In this document: piece by piece, positions 56,351 to 64,000 of the stretch | Position numbering within the stretch: the first letter of the stretch is position 1 | Layout: each line of letters starts with the position of its first letter | Source: Cranoglanis bouderius | Lineage: Eukaryota; Chordata; Actinopteri; Siluriformes; Cranoglanididae | Direction: 5' to 3' | NCBI GenBank assembly: GCA_023630585.1 | Contig: CM042543.1 | Location: forward strand, 622,501-686,500 | DNA: 64,000 bases | Made by a program: the position numbers and the translations under genes | Notes under the pieces: model-generated | The model's input: only the letters and a program-made list of their open reading frames with translations | What the model was told of the DNA's origin: nothing | The model's database searches: none

Positions 56351-57919
56351 CAGTATCTCACAAAAGTAAGTACACCCCTCACATTAATGTAAATATTGTA
56401 TTATATCTTTTCATGGGACAAGACTGATGAAATGACACTTTGCTACAATGTAAAGTAGTGAGTGTACAGCTTGTATAACAGTGTAAATTTGCTGTCCCCT
56501 CAAAATAACTCAACACACAGCCATTAATGTCTAAACCGCTGGCAACAAAAGTGAGTACACCCCTAAGTGAAAATGTCCAAATTGGGCCCAAAGTGTCAAT
56601 ATTTTGTGTGGCCACCATTATTTTCCAGCACTGCCTTAACCCTGTTGGGCATGGAGTTCACCAGAGCTTCACAGGTTGCCACTGGAGTCCTCTTCCACTC
56701 CTCCATGATGACATCACAGAGCTGGTGGATGTTAGAGACCTTGCGCTCTTCCACCTTCCGTTTGAGGATGCCCCACAGATGCTCAATAGGGTTTAGGTCT
56801 GGAGACATGCTTGGCCAGTCCATCACCTTTACCCTCAGCTTCTTTAGCAAGGCAGTGGTCGTCCAGTTTCCGAAGGGAGGGGATCATGCTCTGCTTCAGT
56901 ATGTCACAGTACATGGAACTGTAGTTCCCCAGTGCTGGCAGCACTCATGCAGCCCCAGACCATGACACTCCCATCACCATGCTTGACTGTAGGCAAGACA
57001 CACTTGTCTTTGTACTCCTCACCTGGTTGCCGCCACACAAGCTTGACACCATCTGAACCAAATAAGTTTATCTTGGTCTCATCAGACCACAGGACATGGT
57101 TCCAGTAATCCATGTCCTTAGTCTGCTTGTCTTCAGCAAACTGTTTGCAGGCTTTCTTGTGCATCATCTTTAGAAGAGGCTTCCTTCTGGGACGACAGCC
57201 ATGCACACCAATTTGATGCAGTGTGCGGCGTATGGTCTGAGCACTGACAGGCTGACCCCCCACCCCTTCAACCTCTGCAGCAATGCTGGCAGCACTCATA
57301 CGTCTATTCTGCAAAGCCAACCTCTGGATATGATGCTGAGCACGTGCACTCAACTTCTTTGGTGGACCATGGCGAGGCCTGTTCTGAGTGGAACCTGTCC
57401 TGTTAAACCGCTGTATGGTCTTGGCCACCGTGCTGCAGCTCAGTTTCAGGGTGTTGGCAATCTTCTTATAGCCTAGGCCATCTTTATGTAGAGCAACAAT
57501 TCTTTTTTTCAGATCCTCAGAGAGTTCTTTGCCATGAGGTGCCATGTTGAACTTCCAGTGACCAGTATGAGAGAGTGTGAGAGCGATAACACCAAACTTA
57601 ACACACCTGCTCCCCATTCACACCTGAGACCTTGTAACACTAACGAGTCACATGACACCGGGGAGGGAAAATGGCTAATTGAACCCAATTTGGACATTTT
57701 CACTTAGGGGTGTACTCACTTTTGTTGCCAGCGGTTTAGACATTAATGGCTGTGTGTTGAGTTATTTTGAGGGGACAGCAAATTTACACTGTTATACAAG
57801 CTGTACACTCACTACTTTACATTGTAGCAAAGTGTCATTTCTTCAGTGTCGTCCCATGAAAAGATATAATAAAATATTTACAAAAATGTGAGGGGTGTAC
57901 TCACTTTTGTGAGATACTG
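56351..57919 (-). mobile_element. Tc1-like transposon with about 240-bp TIRs, internally deleted
   Basis: TA-flanked ends CAGTATCTCACAAAAGTAAG and the inverted CTCACTTTTGTGAGATACTG. TIRs run 56351-56590 and 57680-57919 and include CAACAAAAGTGAGTACACCC. The transposase is on the minus strand. The length (1.57 kb) is near full-size for the group. Confidence 0.95.
56596..57545 (-). pseudogene. Tc1 transposase lacking the second catalytic aspartate block
   Basis: The start is ATG at 57545 (MAPHGKELSEDLKKRIVALH), with HTH and linker regions and the first aspartate in VLWSDETK. The frame breaks after TGELQF near 56910. The PHTSK-type block with the second aspartate is absent around 56860. Reading resumes in TTALLKKLRVKVMDWPSMSP with the glutamate in PIEHLWG and ends GGHTKY. 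At least two small deletions explain this. Confidence 0.9.
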
Positions 57920-59148
57920 TATATCCTGGCATATATTGCTTTTCCATATGGGGAATAATTAATTTAGTGAATTTATGATATATAGAATTTTTGGTTCTAT
58001 CCAGTTTTAATGATGTAAAATACAAGTGCTGATGTTTTGAATCGGTGTGAACTTTGACCTCCTCTCGTGTTAGCAGGTCAGGTGATCCTAAAAGAGAAAA
58101 AGAAAAAAAGTTGAGTGTTTTTATGAGTAATTAAAGGAGTGTCTCTGTGCTCGTGATTGCGGTGTTCAGTGCGAGTGAGGAGCGAGACGGTGTGATTGCA
58201 TGTTTGTGTTCAGAGGAGTTTAATGTGTTTCCATGGCCTGTGCGATGTGTACGGTCGGGTTTGTCCTCCTCCCTGCACCCAGGGCGTTGGAGTCTCGTCC
58301 CGATCGCATGTGAATAGCAGCAGTGAGGGAGGAGGCTCACGGTATCACTCTCACTTCAATCCCTTTGTTCTGTTCACACCAGCCCCGTCAAACATCACTC
58401 TTCTCCAACATTCACACCGCTCACTGTTTACACTCGACTCACTTTCTCTAAACTTTAACAACCAAAAAAACTGTTTCTGTTACAAACACGACGATGAAAT
58501 TAAAACTTTCCGAGGCTTGATCTTCTCTCAGCGTGGTTCATATTGATTCTGTACTTCAGAGCGTTTAGGAGTGTCTCGTACCGTCCTCATTTTAATCCAC
58601 TTAGTCACTTCAGCTGAAACAAGAAGAAACAATAACAAAGAGGCTGTGCGGCTGTGACATGTTCATTCCTGTAATCAACAGAAAAGCTTTCATTTAATTA
58701 CATCAGTAATTAACATCAGGTAATGATCAGTGATTGTCTCCTTATTGTTAGAGACGTTTCTGAAGACATCATTTAGTTTAACGCTGTTAGATTAACACTG
58801 TACTGTATACGTGAAGCTTCTCTAACTCACTGCTGCATGGACGGAATTTGCATATCAGATATTAAATATTATATTTTATTATGCAATAAAATGAACTTTT
58901 TGTTACCGTGACACAGCACAGCTGCTGCCGTGACAGATTTCTCACTGATTTGATCAGACTGTGCACTTAAAAAAAAAAAAGTTGATGATTTTAACAAAAG
59001 TACAATTCTCAGATTGGATTCTAAATTCGCACCTGCAGTTCAGCTTTCACTAATCACTCATTACAGTCGAGTCCAAAAGACTGATGAGTACAACTTTATA
59101 GCCGTGATTACCACTGGGATCACCTCGTTTACATATCACTGAAAATCC
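57920..59148. other. Intergenic DNA
   Basis: No recognised gene or element. Composition is ordinary AT-rich DNA, with one somewhat GC-richer stretch at 58180-58350. Confidence 0.5.
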
Positions 59149-61500
59149 AGCACAGGAAGTTAAGAACATTTGAATGTTTTGGCACAGGAAGTTAAGATTT
59201 GGAAGTTTGGCACAGGAAGTTAAGATGTGGAAGTTTTGGCACAGGAAGTTAAGATGTGGAAGTTTGGCACAGGAAGTTAAGATGTGGAAGTTTTGGCACA
59301 GGAAGTTAAGGTTTTGAGGTTTTCACACAGGAAGTTAAGATTTGGAAGTTTGGCACAGGAAGTTAAGATGTGGAAGTTTGGCACAGGAAGTTAAGATGTG
59401 GAAGTTTGGCACAGGAAGTTAAGATGTGGATGTTTTGGCACAGGAAGTTAAGACGTGGAAGTTTTGGCACAGGAAGTTAAGATTTGGAAGTTTGGCACAG
59501 GAAGTTAAGATTTGGAAGTTTGGCACAGGAAGTTAAGATGTGGAAGTTTTGGCACAGGAAGTTAAGATGTGGATGTTTTGACACAGGAAGTTAAGATGTG
59601 GAAGTTTGGCACAGGAAGTTAAGATGTGGAAGTTTTGGCAGAGGAAGTTAAGATGTGGAAGTTTTGGCACAGGAAGTTAAGATGTGGAAGTGTGGCACAG
59701 GGAGTTAAGGTTTTGAGGTTTTAGCACAGGAAGTTAAGATGTGGAAGTTTTGGCACAGGAAGTTAAGATGTGGAAGTTTGGCACAGGAAGTTAAGATGTG
59801 GAAGTTTTGGCACAGGAAGTTAAGATGTGGAAGTTTGGCACAGGAAGTTAAGATGTGGAAGTTTTGGCACAGGAAGTTAAGATGTGGAAGTTTTGGCACA
59901 GGAAGTTAAGATGTGGAAGTTTTGGCACAGGAACTTAAGGTTTTGAGGTTTTCACACAGGAAGTTAAGATTTGGAAGTTTGGCACAGGAAGTTAAGATGT
60001 GGAAGTTTTGGCACAGGAAATTAAGACGTGGAAGTTTTGGCACAGGAACTTAAGGTTTTGAGGTTTTCACACAGGAAGTTAAGATTTGGAAGTTTGGCAC
60101 AGGAAGTTAAGATTTGGAAGTTTGGCACAGGAAGTTAAGATGTGGAAGTTTGGCACAGGAAGTTAAGATGTGGAAGTTTTGGCACAGGAAATTAAGACGT
60201 GGAAGTTTTGGCACAGGAACTTAAGGTTTTGAGGTTTTCACACAGGAAGTTAAGATTTGGAAGTTTGGCACAGGAAGTTAAGATTTGGAAGTTTGGCACA
60301 GGAAGTTAAGATGTGGAAGTTTTGGCACAGGAAGTTAAGATGTGGATGTTTTGACACAGGAAGTTAAGATGTGGAAGTTTTGGCACAGGAAGTTAAGATG
60401 TGGAAGTTTTGGCAGAGGAAGTTAAGATGTGGAAGTTTTGGCACAGGAAGTTAAGATGTGGAAGTTTGGCACAGGAAGTTAAGGTTTTGAGGTTTTAGCA
60501 CAGGAAGTTAAGATGTGGAAGTTTTGGCACAGGAAGTTAAGATGTGGAAGTTTGGCACAGGAAGTTAAGGTTTTGAGGTTTTGGCACAGGAAGTTAAGAT
60601 TTGGAAGTTTGGCACAGGAAGTTAAGATGTGGAAGTTTGGCACAGGAAGTTAAGATGTGGATGTTTTGGCACAGGAAGTTAAGATGTGGATGTTTTGGCA
60701 CAGGAAGTTAAGATTTGGAAGTTTTGGCACAGGAAGTTAAGATTTGGAAGTTTGGCACAGGAAGTTAAGATGTGGAAGTTTTGGCACAGGAAGTTAAGAT
60801 GTGGATGTTTTGACACAGGAAGTTAAGATGTGGAAGTTTTGGCACAGGAAGTTAAGATGTGGAAGTTTTGGCACAGGAAGTTAAGATGTGGAAGTTTTGG
60901 CACAGGAAGTTAAGATGTGGAAGTTTTGGCACAGGAAGTTAAGGTTTTGAGGTTTTGGCACAGGAAGTTAAGATGTGGAAGTTTTGGCACAGGAAGTTAA
61001 GATGTGGAAGTTTTGGCACAGGAAGTTAAGATGTGGAAGTTTTGGCACAGGAAGTTAAGATGTGGAAGTTTGGCACAGGAAGTTAAGATGTGGAAGTTTG
61101 GCACAGGAAGTTAAGATGTGGAAGTTTGGCACAGGAAGTTAAGATGTGGAAGTTTTGGCACAGGAAGTTAAGGTTTTGAGGTTTTAGCACAGGAAGTTAA
61201 GATGTGGAAGTTTTGGCACAGGAAGTTAAGATGTGGAAGTTTTGGCACAGGAAGTTAAGATGTGGAAGTTTTGGCACAGGAAGTTAAGATGTGGAAGTTT
61301 GGCACAGGAAGTTAAGATGTGGAAGTTTTGGCACAGGAAGTTAAGATGTGGAAGTTTTGGCACAGGAAGTTAAGATGTGGAAGTTTGGCACAGGAAGTTA
61401 AGATGTGGAAGTTTTGGCACAGGAAGTTAAGATGTGGAAGTTTTGGCACAGGAAGTTAAGATGTGGAAGTTTTGGCACAGGATGTTAAGATGTGGAAGTT
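59149..61500. repeat. 28-29-bp minisatellite array (about 82 units)
   Basis: The unit is CACAGGAAGTTAAGATGTGG followed by AAGTTTTGG (29 bases) or AAGTTTGG (28 bases). Variants replace GATGTGGAAG with GATTTGGAAG, GATGTGGATG or GGTTTTGAGG; the last recurs in blocks. Both strands lack any credible gene. Confidence 0.97.
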
Positions 61501-61899
61501 TATGCTCTGATTGAAACAGAAATCTCTACAGGGGAACATCAGGACTGATAAAGTGAATGTATCTAGTCTGCAGTCTTTAAGTGCACTGTGGCTCTGAGTG
61601 AAGTGTTGTGCACACAGACATGTGTGGAATCTTGAAAAAAAATGACCTCAGTGGTGAAAAACGCATGTTAGCATTGTGTAAATTCTTCTGCTTCTGTTCT
61701 GCTGTACCGCTCTCCTCTCCATACACCAGCAGATGTTTATCAGCAGTGTTGAGGTGAGAGCTCACGTCCATCTCGGCTCCTCGAGTTTACACAAGTCAGT
61801 AAAGCCGTCCTTCAACAAGCACGAGCGTAAACGCCACTCAGACAAAGAGTTTTATCCCTGAGAAGCAGCACGAGCTCTTATCCTAATGAATGAACACTG

Positions 61900-61935
<36 letters not shown>

Positions 61936-62080
61936 AGGTGATGGATGTGTTCCTGCATGTCTGCAGTCAGTGCAGTGCTTTAGCCTCCAGCAGAGATGTC
62001 AGAATCAAAGCTTCGGCTCTTTCCTCTATAATTGATCTTGAGTTTCAGGTCTGGTGTCTGGCCATCAGGTCCCGACTCGC

Positions 62081-62154
<74 letters not shown>

Positions 62155-63060
62155 ACACACTGTTCATGGCATGAAATATAATCAGATGTAAAACTGCAGC
62201 AGACCAAACCAACAGCTTCATTCACAAACATCATGCTAAGAGTGGAGCTTATTATAACGGGGAAGACGGGAATAAATCTGGAACAGGATGTTCAACAAGG
62301 AAGCACATATGGGTGCGATGGCCAGGGGTGCACATACTTTTGGTGATATAGTGTATGTAGTCATACTAAAATATAATCCCAGAGCTGTTGCTAGTTCAAC
62401 TTATCATGGTTTAACAATAATGGAAGAAAAGAAAAGACACCGAATTGTAGCTGGAAGTATAGATGTGTTTTGTGTTTTTGAGTTTCCTGAGGAACAAAAG
62501 CAATTCGAGTCCTAATTTATTGAATATTTCAGATTCCACACGAGCATTGTGCGATTGTTGCTTGTCCGGTTGCAGATCATCTGAATTGTGAGTGAGTATT
62601 TTAGGAATGTAAAACACGTTTCTTACAAAAACAAGCAAAGATAAAATTCCCAGTGGTTATGCCTGTGGTCAGATTAGCTTCACTTCCTGTCGTGGACAGA
62701 TCTTATTCATTTATCTTAAACTCCGCCTATCGGAGAAATTTAATGACTTCTAAGTACATTCCCCGACCAATTGTCAAGTTATATTTATTTATTTTATAAA
62801 CCATCGCTTAACCCCAGCGTCCATATTTCACAGTTGCCTAGCAACAGTGTCCTCACTGTTAAAAACACATGTATGTTAGCTGTTCAACGCTCTGTACTGT
62901 AATAATAAATACACGATTTTAAAACATTGTAAGGATTGAATGTTACAAAAAGTTTCTGTAAATGTTTATATATATATATATATATATTATATTGTTGATT
63001 ATCTACCATTAAAAATGTTACAAACATATCGTTTGTGGAAACGCAAGAAAAAGTACAGGG
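61501..63060. other. Intergenic DNA with (GT)n and (CA)n
   Basis: (GT)n at 61902-61933, (CA)n at 62088-62150 and (AT)n at 62970-62990. Near 62325-62357 the words GGGGTGCACATACTTTTGGT and GATATAGTGTA resemble a lone Tc1/mariner terminal repeat. No exon seen. Confidence 0.55.
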
Positions 63061-64000
63061 ACGACACTGAAGAAATGACACTTTGCTACAATGTAAAGTA
63101 GTGAGTGTACAGCTTGTATAACAGTGTAAATTTGCTGTCCCCTCAAAATAACTCAACACACAGCCATTAATGTCTAAACCGCTGGCAACAAAAGTGAGTA
63201 CACCCCTAAGTGAAAATGTCCAAAGTGGGCCCAATTAGCCATTTTCCCTCCCCGGTGTCATGTGACTCGTTAGTGTTACAAGGTCTCAGGTGTGAATGGG
63301 GAGCAGGTGTGTTAAGTTTGGTGTTATCGCTCTCACACTCTCTCATACTGGTCACTAGAAGTTCAACATGGCACCTTATGGCAAAGAACTCTCTGAGGAT
63401 CTGAAAAAAAGAATTGTTGCTCTACATAAAGATGGCCTAGGCTATAAGAAGATTGCCAACACCCTGAAACTGAGCTGCAGCACGGTGGCCAAGACCATAC
63501 AGCAGTTTAACAGGACAGGTTCCACTCAGAACAGGCCTCGCCATGGTCCACCAAAGAAGTTGAGTGCACGTGCTCAGCATCATATCCAGAGGTTGGCTTT
63601 GCAGAATAGACGTATGAGTGCTGCCAGCATTGCTGCAGAGGTTGAAGGGGTGGGGGGTCAGCCTGTCAGTGCTCAGACCATACGCCGCACACTGCATCAA
63701 ATTGGTCTGCATGGCTGTCGTCCCAGAAGGAAGCCTCTTCTAAAGATGATGCACAAGAAAGCCTGCAAACAGTTTGCTGAAGACAAGCAGACTAAGGACA
63801 TGGATTACTGGAACCATGTCCTGTGGTCTGATGAGACCAAGATAAACTTATTTGGTTCAGATGGTGTCAAGCGTGTGTGGCGGCAACCAGGTGAGGAGTA
63901 CAAAGACAAGTGTATCTTGCCTACAGTCAAGCATGGTGGTGGGAGTGTCATGGTCTGGGGCTGCATGAGTGCTGCCAGCACTGGGGAACTACAGTTCCAT
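63061..64000 (+). mobile_element. Second copy of the 56351 Tc1 family, truncated
   Basis: From GGGACGACACTGAAGAAATG onwards it matches the reverse complement of 56351-57919 almost base for base. The outermost roughly 75 bases of the TIR are missing at the left. The element runs off the window end. Confidence 0.93.
63368..64000 (+). CDS. Tc1-like transposase, open to the window end (partial)
   Basis: ATG 63368 opens MAPYGKELSEDLKKRIVALH and stays open for 211 codons. It includes the HTH, the GPPKKLSARAQHHIQ linker, the first catalytic aspartate (VLWSDETK) and VKHGGGSVMVWGCM. The final visible bases (TACAGTTCCAT) equal the place where the 56351 copy loses its frame, so it probably carries the same lesion. 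I cannot see the second and third catalytic residues. Confidence 0.85.
   Translation, partial: MAPYGKELSEDLKKRIVALHKDGLGYKKIANTLKLSCSTVAKTIQQFNRTGSTQNRPRHGPPKKLSARAQHHIQRLALQNRRMSAASIAAEVEGVGGQPVSAQTIRRTLHQIGLHGCRPRRKPLLKMMHKKACKQFAEDKQTKDMDYWNHVLWSDETKINLFGSDGVKRVWRQPGEEYKDKCILPTVKHGGGSVMVWGCMSAASTGELQFH

Overview
This is vertebrate nuclear DNA, almost certainly from a teleost fish. A siluriform (catfish-like) source is my best guess, based only on the overall repeat flavour. Supporting signs are intron-split genes with GT-AG boundaries, very many (CA/GT)n, (CT)n and (AAT)n microsatellites, several Tc1-like transposons with long terminal inverted repeats (TIRs), and tRNA-derived SINEs. No bacterial or viral genome content is visible.

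Three genes can be supported. (1) Positions 2452-2828 hold the last coding exon of a Na+/Ca2+ exchanger (SLC8 family, closest by eye to NCX1) on the + strand. (2) EDARADD, the ectodysplasin-receptor death-domain adaptor, lies on the + strand as six coding exons from 22156 to 40565. All splice phases agree, and the model gives 217 residues ending in a death domain. (3) An AHNAK-like giant-repeat scaffold protein lies on the - strand from 49978 to 44920 in four coding exons, about 1,520 residues, including six near-identical 89-residue repeats. EDARADD and the AHNAK-like gene converge tail to tail across 4.4 kb. One isolated splice-flanked open exon (17300-17487) and one antisense ORF in EDARADD intron 1 (26410-26859) are unexplained.

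Layout: 1-2451 is the intron before the last SLC8 exon and is mostly a 30-bp minisatellite. From 2829 to 22155 is a gene-poor stretch with microsatellites, a 31-bp minisatellite (10052-11863), Tc1 remnants and MITE-like repeats. EDARADD fills 22156-40565. Intron 2 carries a TIR-bounded element containing a 13-bp minisatellite, and intron 4 carries two long Tc1-like elements in sense orientation. From 40566 to 44919 there is a MITE, a decayed sibling of one intron-4 Tc1 element and a dispersed repeat. After the AHNAK-like gene, 49979-64000 is intergenic: a SINE, a C-rich tract, an inverted pair of dispersed repeats, a deleted Tc1 element, a 28-29-bp minisatellite (59149-61500) and a second copy of the same Tc1 family running off the window end.

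The three genes have unrelated roles (Ca2+ transport, ectodermal NF-kB signalling, membrane or cytoskeletal scaffolding), and I see no joint system. I found no clear undescribed system. The most interesting signals are the long (TG)n tracts next to the acceptors of two EDARADD exons that can be skipped together in frame, the sense-strand AATAAA-rich minisatellite inside a transposon in an EDARADD intron, the homogenised AHNAK repeat block, and the higher-order structure of the minisatellites.
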